The translations under genes and the position numbers were made by a program. The notes beneath the pieces were generated by a model. The model did not search any database. It was not told the origin of the DNA and was given only the letters and a program-made list of their open reading frames with translations. From positions 411,875,198-411,939,197 of the forward strand of contig CM060990.1 of the NCBI GenBank assembly GCA_030765065.1: a stretch of 64,000 nt of DNA. The letters run 5' to 3'. Origin of the DNA: Deroplatys truncata. Its lineage: Eukaryota; Arthropoda; Insecta; Mantodea; Mantidae. Positions 1 through 11,236 of the stretch are shown in pieces. Position 1 is the first letter of the stretch. Each line of letters opens with the position of its first letter.

Positions 1-772
1 CAAATCAAAGTGTTTTGGTGGCAGATGCAATGATACTTTCATAACAAATGACAGTGAACTGCTTACACTTTTAGAAAAAAAAGGACACTAGGTCATGCAG
101 AATAAAGGGTTTCCCTGCAACCAGAGCAAGCTTTTCTTAGCAAGGAGCAAACTGTTGCAACACTGCCATTTTATCACAAAAGTGGGTTAACACTGAAAGA
201 AACAAAGATAAGCAACAACATTGCAAGTATTTGCATTCATGTTGGTAGGTGTATGGAGTGAATTAAGATGTTCAATATTTTCCAAAAAGTGCCAACAATG
301 CCACCACCTTATGTAGATGGTGTTAGCATGTAAGCAATTTTTAGGTGCATCCCACATATGGATAACTTTCACAAAACAAACATTTACATGTTTTTGATTT
401 ATTGGGAAAAAAAAGTTATTGAGAAAAAAAAAAGCATTTAATTACAATATCACCCATTACGGTAAAACTACTTCACATGGAAGTTGCGACTGAATGCAAC
501 AGTGTCACTACGTTCTCCCAAATCAGTACATCTAGCACTGAATTAACATGTAAGGTGCCTATAAGCAGGAATTCTCATATTGAACTGTGCTCAGTTGTGC
601 ACAGTTGCCTTCCCAGTGCAAATAAAATATCTAAATAAGAAACACAATCTTGTATTCATCCTTCATGCTGAATAAATAAACCATGCTATGGGATGTTTTT
701 TCAGGACATTCTGAGCATATTTTTTTAAAAAAAAAGGCATAGCCATTAGTAATCATTAGTTTCACTACTTAC
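1..772. other. Intron or flank, no gene seen
   Basis: AT-rich sequence to the left of the angiomotin exon. On the minus strand this follows the exon's GT donor, so it should be intron of that gene. I see no second exon, no transposon ends and no RNA gene here. Confidence 0.5.
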
Positions 773-1034
773 TTTGTGCAATCAAAATTTCTCGCCTGCC
801 AAGTTCTTTCCTGAGATTTTCAGTTGCCATGTCTGGTATGTCAGATTGATTCTGGGACCTTCCAGTTAAAATTTGAGCAGATATCTGTTCACGCAGCGCT
901 TTGTTTAACTCTTGCAGTCTTCTGATTTCTCCTTGCAAACGAGCTCTTGCAGCCCGTTCTAAACGCTCTCGTCTCTCTGATGATTGTACAAGTTCTTCAT
1001 GTGCGGAGTGTACTTTACTTATTTCTTGCTCAAG
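773..1034 (-). CDS. Amot: Angiomotin-family internal exon (coiled coil)
   Basis: Angiomotins are junction and actin scaffold proteins that regulate YAP/Hippo signalling and cell polarity. The exon is 262 bp. On the minus strand it is entered after TTTGTTCCAG (AG at 1036-1035) and left through a perfect GTAAGT donor (772-767). It encodes 87 residues plus one base, phase 0 in and phase 1 out. The peptide starts LEQEISKVHSAHEEL and contains GEIRRLQELNKALRE. This follows the vertebrate angiomotin coiled-coil pattern (LExEI, AHExL, SxxRExLExAxR, GEIRRLxxxNxxLRE). Charged heptads run through about residues 1-55; the tail, from about residue 56, is less conserved. An open frame continues upstream to an ATG at 1085, but that part is intron because the acceptor lies inside it. 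Neighbouring exons are outside the window or too small for me to find. No transposon-family signature is present. The family call is from remembered sequence, not a search. Confidence 0.78.
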
Positions 1035-1175
1035 CTGGAACAAATTATTTACCAACAACATTGAACAAAACATAAATCTATGCAATAATAATAATAATAC
1101 ATTATTCTATCAGAGTTTCCTACAATTATAAAGAATATTTTGCAAGTAACTGTTGAAGTAAATCTTTGTTATAAC

Positions 1176-4100
1176 CAGGGTTAGGATTTTTAGGTGCAAG
1201 TTTCAGATGAAAAAAGGAAGGGAAAAGGTGCTCAAATAAGGTGAAAAAAGGGACAATAAGATGCTGGTTTATTTAAGGGGATGCACAACTGAAATTGCTA
1301 TTTTCTAAACTATCCATTCAATTGGGCTGAAATTTTAACTACATGTCAGTCTTCTTTAGATATAATTGTTTTGTGAATTTCAATCCAAAATCTTAATTAG
1401 TTTTCAAGTTAATTTTCAAAATATAAAATTATGGGTATATGCAAAAAGCAAAACATGATGCATTTTTCAAAAAAAAAAAATCTTATGTTACATCTGTCAA
1501 GGAACTACAAATCTGTCATATAATTTTTTTTCTACCATTCTTAGTTTAAGAGCAAAAAGAGTTTTGCAGTTTTGTATTTGCATTTTTTTTTTCGTTTTTT
1601 TTAAATACATTGTTATCTTCAAAAATTAGTAGCACAAAAGCTGTTCATTACACAGAAAAATTATATGACAGTTTTATTTATTTGGATTTTTGAAATAAAC
1701 ATAATAAATGTCAATATGAATGGATGAAAACTACATCGTGTGGAACATTTTGAATATGCAGAAATGCTGAAAATAAGAAACGCCTTAAAATGAAGCTTTA
1801 AAAATATAAACAGCTAGCAACTAAATGCGCAAAGGTATTTAAAAAGTTTTGCAATGATCCTGAAGCGTTCGCTAGGTCAAAAATAAAATTGGATTCTAAA
1901 ACTACAAGCAATGGAGAATTTTTTGGGAACATAATTTTTTTTTTTTTTTTTTTTTTTTTTAGATGTTTTGAGATTTTGGGTTAATTTCAGTCTTGCATTC
2001 CCTTAACTAATTCAACAATTTCTCTTTCCGCTATTCTAATTTATTGAACTACAAACAAGTACATCAAACTACCACTCATCAAAAGAAGGAAAACAACATG
2101 AAGCTGTTGTACTTCAAGACATTAAGCATCTCCACATTTATAAAAGAAATCTGTTTCTATTAGGAGATAGAATGTCTTTGTAGATGCTAAAGCTTCTTTC
2201 AACATCCACAGAAACCAGTGGGGCAAACCTTGTATTCAATCGGAATGGCAACTCTACAGATGTGGCGAATTCCTCAATGTCTGGATTCTTCTGAAGACTA
2301 GATTCAAGTTTGTCTTTGGCAACGCCATCTAAACTGCTCCCTCACGGAAGTAAAAATATACCATTGGTTTTCCTTTTCCAGACCTTGTTCTTCCAATCAT
2401 TTAATAGCTGCAGGCAGGTACCTGTAACTATGGACACAATATAGTTCTGTCTGCAAATTATGTATTTTCTCCGGTAACAGAAATTGCACCTGCATCTGAT
2501 GGATCCAAAGAAAGCACAAACACTTTAATTTTGTCAAAATTCTCACACAACATAGCAGCACACTCAATCCAAGATCCCCAGTGAGTAATGACTGGGAAAT
2601 TTGAAAGGGGCAGGCCAGTGATGTCCCTGTAGTAAACAACACGGCTCAGAGCTTTCAGTAGAATCTTCTTCAGGGCAGAGATGAATTGATTTGCGATGTC
2701 GTATTCGTTTCTTATGGATTCACAAACCTTGTGATGGGCATGAGCCAAGCATGTCACATGCTTCAAGTTAGGAAATAAAGGTTTCAATTGGTTAACAGCT
2801 GAAACTATGTATTGAGCCTGGTGTGTAACCACAAGAAGAAGTTTTTCAAACTCGATACCAGTAGGCCAGAGTTTTTGGCAGAAGTCCATAATGGATTGCA
2901 TTACTGTACTGGCATTGGCTTTCTGCAACTCGTACATTTTTAACAACATGGGCTTAACTTTCTCCCCTGCTAAGGGAAAAACTAAAATGTTCAAAACATA
3001 TCATTCCATTGAGTCTATGGTTTCATCCACAATCATTCCCACATCGCAATCAGACACTTTCTCCTTGATTCTTTCTATGGTTTCTTGGTAAACACTCTCC
3101 ATGTAGTTTTTTCTTAAAGTACTCTCATCGGGCATTGACATCTTTGTGCATTTTTCAAGAAATCCCTTGAAGGTTGGATAGTTCACCTTATTGAGTGGAA
3201 TTCCTGCTTGTGTAAGAGCTGCACACAAATCAATGTTTAATTCCTTTAAATTTTGGCTTTTTGAAGAACTCTGTTGAAATGCATTTCGTTATAGAGGTTG
3301 GCGTGATTTGTTTGCTTGAAGTGTCTTGTTCATTTGATGATTAGAGCGGGAAATGTCTTGTTTGATGCGATCTCGCTGGTGTTTTTCATCTAACAAAATT
3401 CCTGAATCACAAATAGTACATCGCATAACAGTTCCATCAGTGTCTATGAAATCTTGTTTGAATTCCTCAGCCAGAACAATAAATCGAGCACTGGACACCT
3501 TTGGCATGGTAAAATCTAGTACTAGTATACTCGTTTGTAGAGCTAACACTAGTTCACTTGCTAACACAATGCGACTGTCACACAACTCACTCTTGCGCCC
3601 ATTTGCTGTCCACATTCTCTTATAACACTGTGACAATTACCAGAATGTTCTCATTCATGCTGGAACTTCAGTCTCAGCGATTTCTAGTAGTTTCGAGCGG
3701 AACCCAGTCTTAATAGTTCTCGGAACTGCATGGGCGAGGTTACTGCTGTCTCTGCGTGCCCAGCCTTCGCCTCCATGCAAACAGATGACATCTCTCACAG
3801 TAACAAAGTCGCATTCATGGACAGCAGGCTACTGATTCTGGTGGGATAGAATAACTCATTGTCAATTACATTATTGTGGGCTACTTTATAGCGGTAAAGC
3901 AAGAGAAAGAGTTTTTCGTTGAACACACAATTGTTTTCCATTGTTGCGGGTGTGCTTTCAATTCCCACGCAGCGTTTACTGAAAGAGGTAGGATTACTAT
4001 TCGTATGTACACAGCAAGCTGAGGAGATGTTAATTGAAAGTTAAAAAATAAATTGGAATGAAACTTAAAAGAAAAAAAGGGGGAAAAAGGGTATTATGGG

Positions 4101-4283
4101 TATGGTTTGGGGAAAATGGGATAAAGGTGCCAAAATGGGGTAAAGGTCCCAAAAAAGGGAAAAAGGTGCGAGAAAAAATGCCTCTTTTTGCAACTAGAAA
4201 CAAAATTTTACACTGTGATATCTTTCCGCACAGCTTTAACTTACCCTAAGAAAGAAGGTGCGCACCTAAAAATCCTAACCCTG
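1176..4283 (-). mobile_element. hAT DNA transposon with intact ends
   Basis: The element begins CAGGGTTAGGATTTTTAGGT and ends with its exact reverse complement, giving a perfect terminal inverted repeat of at least 22 bp. It is flanked by the 8-bp duplication GTTATAAC at 1168-1175 and 4284-4291, the hallmark length for hAT elements. Subterminal blocks rich in AAAAGGTGC-like words lie inside both ends (1209-1265 and 4070-4170), typical of hAT transposase-binding clusters. The transposase gene lies on the minus strand. The left part (1300-2100) is non-coding and AT-rich with long T and A runs. The same terminal sequence reappears at 63985-64000, so the family has at least one more copy nearby. 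Confidence 0.92.
2138..3507 (-). pseudogene. hAT transposase, CGGBP1-like type, with in-frame stops
   Basis: The cut-and-paste transposase of the surrounding hAT element. The likely start is the ATG at 3507 (MPKVSSARF); the open frame upstream of it has no family likeness. The N-terminus carries a CxxC followed by a histidine pair, a BED/CGG-binding-type zinc finger (CTICDSGILLDEK). The middle has the catalytic core (IVDET, NILVFPLAGE, VTCLAHAHHKVCESI, VITHWGSWIECAAM). The hAT dimerisation domain follows at about 2300-2140 (PLVSVDVERSFSIYKDIL). The frame is continuous for long stretches but is closed by in-frame stops at about 3290 (TAA), 3001 (TGA) and 2458, so it is dead as written. The length fits the roughly 450-residue proteins of this subfamily, which I know from many arthropod genomes. 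No intron is needed to explain it. Confidence 0.85.
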
Positions 4284-4285
4284 GT

Positions 4286-4380
4286 TATAACTTATACTAA
4301 TACTATACTAAATTTATAGAGCAATAGATGCTATAACTTATACTAATACTATATTCCCTAAATTTATAGAACAATAGATA
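4286..4380. repeat. Imperfect 46-49 bp tandem duplication
   Basis: Two adjacent copies of a unit starting TATAACTTATACTAATACTA and ending near CAATAGAT lie at 4286-4330 and 4332-4380. The second has a 4-base insertion and a few changes. The duplication abuts the right target duplication of the hAT element. Confidence 0.7.
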
Positions 4381-5525
4381 ATAAACACAATGTTTATAAT
4401 GAAGATTTTGTGCAGTAATAAATATTAAAAATTCTTACACACTATCTGCAACAAGTGATCACACAAAATCTTAATAACAACAGCCAAATAAATTATTCCA
4501 TCAAATTATTCCAATCATGATGACACTGCTATTGTTTTACACAACTTTACTAAGTCTCCTATCTTATTCTTTTATTCTGGGATGTGACATTTACATTACT
4601 GTTGTTACCAGCAGTAACAAATTTGTTACTCTGTATATTAACTACCGAAACCTTGAAAGTCTGAGAACTTGTTTATAGCTCACAGACGTAAAGGAAAGCC
4701 ATGTTGCCATCAAACTCAGCCAGAAGCTATTGCTTGCTGCACCTGATGCTGTGTTAGGAGCCATAAGCAGCCAGTTACTGTTCAGCTACTAAAATTGCCT
4801 GTTTCTTCCTTATTATTTAATATATTAGCTTCATTTTAAGTCTCTGATGTGCAGAAAGTTGATTGTGTTAACCATCTCATCCGCTTCAAAAGATGCAAAT
4901 CTGTAGTCCTATATAAATAATTACAGTTCTACTGTTAAAAGTATTTTGAAACATCTTTTGGTTCACATCAAAGATTAACCACTTCCCAGTTCAAAGAATC
5001 TCATGGAAAAGCACATGGCAATTATAGCAAACATTATAACACTTCATGATGCAGAGATAAGCTGTGGCTGTGTAACAATGAATGAACTTGTTTTGCTGCT
5101 CTGTTGTTTTTAACGAAATATATGGAGATAATGTATGGAGAACAAGTGATACTGAAAAATGCAGAAAATGTCAGAATCCCAGACATGTGTATGTTTAAAA
5201 CCACCACCACCGCCGCCACTGCCACCGCTGCCATCACCACCACATAAACTGGAGCATGCCATATGTTTATCTAATGTTATATGCATCATTCTACGCATCT
5301 GAAATTGTAAGTTTCATTTGTTCATCTTTACCATATCTAAAATAATAATTACTTTTGTAATAGTTGAAATCAGAAACCTGTCCATTACCTCACTGCTGTT
5401 AGTAAGGATTACTATATTATACCTTTATATCTCAGAACCCCTCAACACTTGGTTTTGGCAAGCTTCCTACATATACACTTCTTAGTGGTATCTCCAGTTA
5501 TTTCCCCCGACCCATTCTTTTCAGT
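4381..5525. other. No gene seen; GGT-type microsatellite inside
   Basis: AT-rich non-coding sequence. The one distinct item is an imperfect CCA/CCG trinucleotide run at about 5201-5243. Open frames over it are low-complexity Gly/Val runs and not credible proteins. Confidence 0.5.
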
Positions 5526-5674
5526 TTAATGTTGTGTTCTGTTGACCAAAAATGGTGAGTTACTGCAGATTTTTCTATTTGCTTAGCATTTATATTTCTT
5601 AGATAAACTTAAGCAATAGACAAATCTGCAGTAGCTCCCAATTTTTGGTCAACAGAGCACGTTATATTGGAAAT
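5526..5674. repeat. Head-to-head palindrome of PLE endonuclease sequence
   Basis: Two arms of about 70 bp face each other around 5598-5600. Read outward, each arm encodes the end of a Penelope-like element's GIY-YIG region: the left arm (minus strand) gives KSAVTHHFWSTEHN and the right arm (plus strand) gives KSAVAPNFWSTEH. The intact element at 61-64 kb has KSAVSHHFWITNHN at this point. The right arm has stops, so this is a dead remnant. The head-to-head layout matches the larger palindrome at 61.3-63.8 kb, but the arms are diverged from each other and from that copy, so it is a separate, older event. Confidence 0.65.
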
Positions 5675-7152
5675 TAAGCTTTAAAAACATGCCATAACAC
5701 CAGCAGAACTCAGAGTATGGGAACAAAATCCATATCAGCAAAAATGCACAGAGAGTAATGAATTTTGAAATGGCATCAGTAGATGACAGTGAAGTTTTCC
5801 ACTACACAGCTAGATGTCAGTACAACCAATACTGAATTAGGAAATCCTCTTTCATATGCCAATGGACATGCAACTGATGATGGAGACTACTGTCTTCAAA
5901 ACATGTTCTGAGTGAAAGCTTAATAAGTGAAAATAAAGCTCATCAATCTACTCACAATTTTCAATTATGTTAAAAGGCTTCACTGTTTATAATCACTTCT
6001 AATAACTTAACCTTCACATATGGTCATTATATTTTGTTTGCACAAGTTTACAGTAGCAAGTCTGTTGGAAGCATTGTACTTGGGTCTGCTTCCGCTTCTG
6101 TACAAAGCATGTGCTGTTCCTAAAGTAATCTTAATTGGACCATTGACAGCATACATTATCAGTTAATATGTTGGAAAATTGTGCATGTGTTGCTCATGAT
6201 TACTAACTGTATGCTATGAAAAACATGCTTTTGGGCATTCACAAAAATAAACACAAACTGACTCAGTTTTCCCTATTATAATGTGTTGGGACTGAAAACT
6301 CCAACAGCAATTTTGGGGTGAAAAAAGTGAAATTGGCAAAAACTATATATTTAGATGAACCCATTTGAAAGTGGTTTATACAACAGAGGTATAGAGCCAT
6401 TATTCAGGTGTTGAACTTAGGTTGACTGTTGTAAAATTTGCACAATACATGGGCATCAATTTTCAAGCTAATGGTGGGTAGTTTTGGTACTTTCATGAAA
6501 CCTGCAACATTATCAACAGACAAATAAGGGCGAAGCATTGAGCGCTGATACTGAATAAGTTGAGCCCATCAGAAAACTCATAAATTAAATTGCTGAACCC
6601 GAGCGTCTTCTTGTGCTTCAACTATACAGCACAGAGAAAACACAAAAGAAATATGTTCAACAATTAGTTCATGCACTTACACAAAAAGCAAAAATCTGAG
6701 AAAACAGAAGAATTTAAACATAACATACTAAACCATGCCAAAGAATCTTTAACGTAAAAAGGAGTTACACATGTTGAATGAAGGCTTGAAAACTTGCACA
6801 CCCTTCTCTGTAAACACACACAAATATATAGAGGACCTAGAAGTAGCCATTTTAAATATATCAGAAGGAAAAATAAATCGCACATTATAGTAAAATGCAA
6901 ACCTATTATCAACAAACTGATACAGAGGAAAAAAAAAAAAAAACACTCACACAAAAATATTAGAAAACATAAACAATAAAGATGTAATTTATATAAAGGT
7001 GGACAAAAATAACAAACTAGTGATCATGGGCAAACAGGAAGATGAGACTAGCATGGAAGCCACAGTGACAATTTTGAACATTGAATTTATTATCTTCCAT
7101 TGATCACATATACCTGATATGGGTATCATCAAGATATGCACAGGGTATGTAT
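5675..7152. other. No gene seen
   Basis: AT-rich sequence without recognisable coding domains or terminal repeats. Overlapping short open frames on both strands at 6664-6979 are driven by A-rich composition. Confidence 0.5.
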
Positions 7153-8380
7153 TGTGACTTTCTTCAGTTTTTCAATGTCACCTCACTTTACTAATATGAC
7201 TTAGTTCAGTTTCTATTACTATCACTTTGCTTTGCTCCACACGTAGTGGTGGAAAGAATCACAGGCGAAGCATACTCTTCTTTCTTCTGCTTACTTGCTG
7301 GAGTATCAAACACTGAAATTCACTAATTACTTGCTGAGCAGCACTCACTGTATGTCACAACTCAGAAAACAGCACTTTATGTCACATCAATAACACAAAC
7401 TCACTGAGTAACTTACTCACTGACTCTCTGCATCACAAGCTGCTCATTTATATACAACTGTCAACGAGTTTTAGAATGTTCACAGGAAGTAGGAGAAGAG
7501 AGTGCCCATAATTTTCTGGTCAAGTCTTGAGGGTATTCCCGGCACTTTATGTCAGGGGGAGTACCCCACCCTCCAACCAATTACTGGCAAGCACTGAAGA
7601 ACATGTTACCACCCACAGCTGGCAGAGCTGGATCCATTACATAGCTCCCTCCTCAGAGCTGGTTGACCCAAGCAACTCTGTGATATGAAGCAAGCTGATC
7701 AAGATGGACCATGTTCAGTTTCCCTTGGGGTTGACATTGAATGTGGTATACCACATTGTTGATATGAGTGATTACCTTCCTAATAGGATGGTAAAGTCAC
7801 ACAAAGTAACTCTCCTGGAATCTGGCTCTGTATGCCAGACAATCATAGCGAGCCTTAATCTGGTCACTTGTCAGGTTCAGGTGCTCCCTGGCAAAATGGT
7901 GACTGGTGACCGATAGCATCCCAACATAATCCATAACTGGCTGGTCAACATCAGGAGGCATGCTGAACAACAGATCACATGGTAGCCATAGCTCCAACAC
8001 ACCTTGTCGGCCGGGTGATGTCAGTAGACTCGTGTACTGATGCTCGGCGGGCCAGGAGGAATAATGGCACATGCACATCCCAATGCCACTGATGGCTGGA
8101 TACCACTTTCCGGAGGTACTCCTCGACCATCTCAATATAGCGGTCCACCATACTGTCCGACTGAATGAAGGGGAGTGGTATGGATCTTGTGTATCCTGAA
8201 GTGCTGGAGCAGCTCTCGCATAAGGTTGTATTCAAAATTAGTTCCCGGTCACTGTGGAGATCCTAGGAGACTTCGAACTGGCATAAGATGCTGTTTACCA
8301 GTGCATTAGCCAGAGTAGATGCATCTTCATTGGGGATCGCATAAAACTCTGGGCATTTGGTGACATAGTCCATAGCCTAT
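7153..8380 (-). mobile_element. Gypsy retrotransposon, 3' fragment (integrase end plus LTR)
   Basis: This is the 3' end of a Ty3/Gypsy element lying on the minus strand. The LTR spans 7641 down to 7153 (starts TGTAATGG, ends GTCACA). It is preceded by a purine-rich stretch (GAGGAGGGAG) that fits a polypurine tract. The LTR aligns along its length with the LTR at 10729-11207, for example a shared segment around GCTGCTCAG and the sequence around AGTGATAGT. Coding sequence up to about 8380 begins with the same integrase peptide seen at 14.76 kb (AIPNEDASTLANAL). The 5' part of the element is missing. Confidence 0.8.
7770..8380 (-). pseudogene. Gypsy integrase C-terminal fragment
   Basis: This is part of the polyprotein segment that inserts retroelement cDNA into the host genome. 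On the minus strand the frames give AIPNEDASTLANALV near 8340, then a frameshifted stretch, then DLLFSMPPDVDQPVMDY and LNLTSDQIKARYDCLAYRA between about 7990 and 7820. The last two are typical of the region between the integrase core and the C-terminal domain in insect Gypsy elements. No intact DDE core is present; the frame is broken between 8235 and 8135. It ends just upstream of the polypurine tract and LTR, as expected for the last domain of pol. Confidence 0.7.
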
Positions 8381-8884
8381 TAATTAAGCACAGTGTTTTA
8401 GTGCAAGAACAAAGTAATGAGTAAAATTAAATTATAGTTGAGAGAATGGATGGTCTGGAATAACTGGGAAAAGTTTCCACGCTCATGCACATAACCTACT
8501 TCTGCCATAGTGCTACCATCTAGTGACATTAACGTAAAATTGTAATGATAGTATGGGAACAGTGCAGGAGAAGCTTAGTGTACACCTTCAAGTATGCGCA
8601 ACCCGTATGTATTTGGCGCATAAAGTAATGACACCATATTAGTTGAGCATGTGCAAAAGCTCCTTAAAACGTGCACAAATCAGGATGTGTACCAGCTCTG
8701 TTGCCACATTTCATGGAGTTTAGAGTAGCACAGTAAATTTAAATGCTGTAGTTTTCAAATTACTGCATGTACGTTATGTTTAATAGCATTCAAAGAAAAA
8801 CCAACCAATAAATATGCAGGATCAAAATTTAGGGTGTTCTTATACAGCAACTGCCACTGGATATATAGCAATACTTCAGTTACA
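8381..8884. other. No gene seen
   Basis: Non-coding sequence between the truncated Gypsy fragment and the PLE remnant. I see no ends, repeats or RNA genes. Confidence 0.45.
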
Positions 8885-9440
8885 TGAATTTGCAAGAAAC
8901 TTGTGTATAAGTTAGCCAGAAAAGGGAAAGTGGGTCGTTCAATGCTAATCCATCTACTTGGGAGTACAGTTTGTAACTTGAGTATAAAGTATCTAATTCT
9001 GGTTAATACATAGTTTATTCAGTATCCAGTGTTCCTTTATCGCATCTCCTCAGTGTTTGTGGAGTTAGCCATTTTATCAATATACGTACTAGTTTGTCTT
9101 TTGGTATGCTGGGGAACAGTGAGATGACATCAAAGGAAATAAATAGTTAATTTTTCTGTAATTTTACATATTCTTTAAATTTTTCTGAGATCATAAATAT
9201 CGTTTATGCTCAGACTTTTTGGTTGGGTGAGGGTTCTGAAGATTTTTAAATAACCAGTTTGGTAGATTATATTGGAGTGAGTATTGGACATATTTTACTG
9301 CCAACTTTGTGTCTCTCTGCTAGTGAACATAACCTGGGTGTATTGATTGCTTGATATCATAGGTTTCTTTTCTTGCTTTTCTACAATGATTTTTATTTCT
9401 TTTGGTGTGGATAGCAGTGTTTTTGTACTTTTGTGTGGGA
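8885..9440 (-). pseudogene. Penelope-like element reverse transcriptase remnant
   Basis: Minus-strand frames carry N-terminal PLE reverse-transcriptase motifs in order. Around 9337 there is PRLCSLAERHKVGSK (family form: PKLxGLPKxHK), then RPILTP-like sequence, then LISFDVISLFPSIPK near 9100 (motif A, which supplies one catalytic Asp). Near 8950 comes a degenerate PLSPFLANLY (the family's GNPLSPFLA motif). Several frameshifts and stops separate them. The YVDD motif and the GIY-YIG endonuclease are not found, so the fragment is truncated at its 3' end. The match is to family motifs I know and to the PLE at 61-64 kb in this window. Confidence 0.6.
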
Positions 9441-9621
9441 TCTGTTTTTAATGGGACAGGCAACAAATGAAAAAACCTAGTGTTAGTTCTGAATCTAAAA
9501 CAGTTGCGTGAAACTAAAACCAAATTTATGGGTCTAGGCATACCATCACTTAACCTGAAAAGGCAAACTTGGCAAACTGAGCAAAGCAATATTCTGTCAT
9601 GGGCAGCTAAAGATTTGTATA
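9441..9621. other. No gene seen
   Basis: Short AT-rich spacer between a PLE remnant and a LINE tail. Confidence 0.4.
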
Positions 9622-10150
9622 TTGAATAATGTTCTCATAACATGTTATTTTGCATACTTCCATTCCAAAATGTCATATTGCATAATATTTTGTGGAAATG
9701 CAGTAAACAATGATATAATATTGCAATTACAAAGGAGAGCAATAAGAGTAATAGTTGACATACAAAGCATAGAAAGCTGCAGGAAACATTTCAAGAGACT
9801 GTATATATTACACTTGCCCTGCATTTATATAAAGAAGGTATTACTACATATAAAAAGCAACCTGAGAAATTTAATTACAAATGCTGAGGTATATGATCAC
9901 AATACAAATAATGAAAAAAATTGCATTTGATTTTCATAAAACCCTGCATTTAAAAACTCCTTTAGGTTCAATGGAGTAAAATTATACAGAATCTACCAAC
10001 ATATATAAAAGAATAAGCTGTATATTAAAATTTAAAAAAGAAATACATAAATTCTTACCAAATAACTTCTACTGTATTATTAAAGAATACATGGAATACT
10101 GTACGAAACAGGAATATATACATATCATACTGTCTTATAAAAGTACTGTT
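9622..10150 (+). pseudogene. LINE reverse transcriptase, C-terminal tail (Jockey-like)
   Basis: The frame at 9622-9930 reads FAYFHSKMSYCIIFCGNAV, then LQLQRRAIRVIVDIQSIESC and LYILHLPCIYIKKVL. This is the pattern after the catalytic core of Jockey-type non-LTR reverse transcriptases (YGIIFWGNS, LQKRAIRII, SCRxLFKxLxILxLPCxYI). Decayed coding continues in other frames to about 10150. The catalytic YADD region is absent, consistent with the 5' truncation usual for LINE insertions. It is related to, but clearly distinct from, the LINE at 29.8-32.3 kb. Confidence 0.7.
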
Positions 10151-10221
10151 CTTTGCTAACTGTATTTACTTAATACTAACCTTTCTTTTTATTAGTGTAA
10201 AATATGGATAAGCTAGTAACA

Positions 10222-10588
10222 GTTGTGTGAATCACTTACATGGTTTACAACGTGACCGATTTCAGGAGCTAATTGCTTTCATCATCGGACCCATCATTGA
10301 CTAGTCGGCCACTTCCTGAAACTGGTCAGGTTGTAAAACATGTAGGGATGTTAAGTGTTTCAATTCTGACTCAAATTTTCTATATACTTTCTTTTTATGT
10401 TGATGTAAAATGAATAATTTCACCGATTTCAGGAGCTAATTGCTTTCATCATCGGACCCATCATTGACTAGTCGGCCACTTCCTGAAACTGGTCAGGTTG
10501 TAAAACATGTAGGGATGTTAAGTGTTTCAATTCTGACTCAAATTTTCTATATACTTTCTTTTTATGTTGATGTAAAATGAATAATTTC
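10222..10588. repeat. Tandem 167-bp repeat holding PLE-like hammerhead palindromes
   Basis: Two copies of a 167-bp unit, 10255-10421 and 10422-10588, look identical by eye. Each unit holds an imperfect palindrome. The minus strand reads CCGATGA, then a stem with loop AATTA, then GAAATCGGTC and GTTGTAAA. The plus strand reads CCTGAAACTGGTCAGGTTGT. These resemble the catalytic pieces of the small type-I hammerhead ribozymes known from Penelope-like elements (CUGANGA, stem II, GAAA, short helix III, UH). The core here is mutated (CCGATGA in place of CTGATGA), so I would call it a decayed ribozyme at best. Confidence 0.5.
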
Positions 10589-10728
10589 ACTGCATTGGTC
10601 CTGTATGCAAGACAATGATGCTCAGACAGCAGACAGATGAAGCAGAATTATGATATTACCATACTCTTTTTTTACTTGTCATAGTTGTTGCTTATAGTTA
10701 TTGTGAAAACAATTCTTTTTGGTATATT

Positions 10729-11207
10729 GTGACGGATCCCAGCTGCAAGTGACAACATGTCCTTCAATGCTTGCCAGAGATTGGCTGGAGGGGGATAGAG
10801 AGCGGAGCACTCTCCCCGATGTAAATACTGCGAGTGCTCTCGAGACACGACCAGGAAATACTGGATGCTGTCTTCTCCACCTCCATGAGTATTCTGGAAT
10901 TTGCCAACAGTTGTATATAAGCGAGCGGCTCGCGAAGCAATGAGTAAGTTACTCATTAGGTTTGTGTTGTTGTTGTTGCAACAAAGAGTGTTGTTCTCCA
11001 AGTTGTGACAAACAGTGAGTGCTGCTCAGCGTGCGATTAATGAACTTCAGTGTTCAACACACCAGCAAGTGAACTCGGAGGAAGAAGAGGCTCTTTTGCA
11101 TGTGATTCCACCACTACATGTAAAACAGAGTGAAGTGATAGTGACAGAAACTGAACTAAGTCAAGTAGTAAAGTGAAGTGGCATTGAAAAACTGATTAAA
11201 GTTACTG
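10729..11207 (+). repeat. Gypsy 5' LTR
   Basis: About 479 bp, starting TGTGACGG and ending just before the primer binding site (GTTACTG). It is homologous to the 489-bp LTR at 7153-7641. A TATAA-like sequence (GTATATAAGCG, near 10910) is a plausible promoter. The exact ends are inferred from the neighbouring primer site and the second LTR. Confidence 0.75.
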
Positions 11208-11225
11208 TGGTGTCAGGAGTAGGAT
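11208..11225 (+). other. Primer binding site, tRNA-Leu type
   Basis: TGGTGTCAGGAGTAGGAT directly follows the LTR. It differs at two positions from the complement of the 3' end of eukaryotic tRNA-Leu(CAA) plus CCA. In this element class the tRNA primes minus-strand cDNA synthesis. Confidence 0.65.
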
Positions 11226-11236
11226 AAAAATGCTGG

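Noticed and set aside
901..1131. Plus-strand frame across the angiomotin exon
   Set aside because: Antisense shadow of the exon; no family pattern of its own.
4058..4249. Lys/Gly-rich open frame of 63 codons
   Set aside because: It is the translation of the purine-rich subterminal repeats of the hAT element, not a gene.
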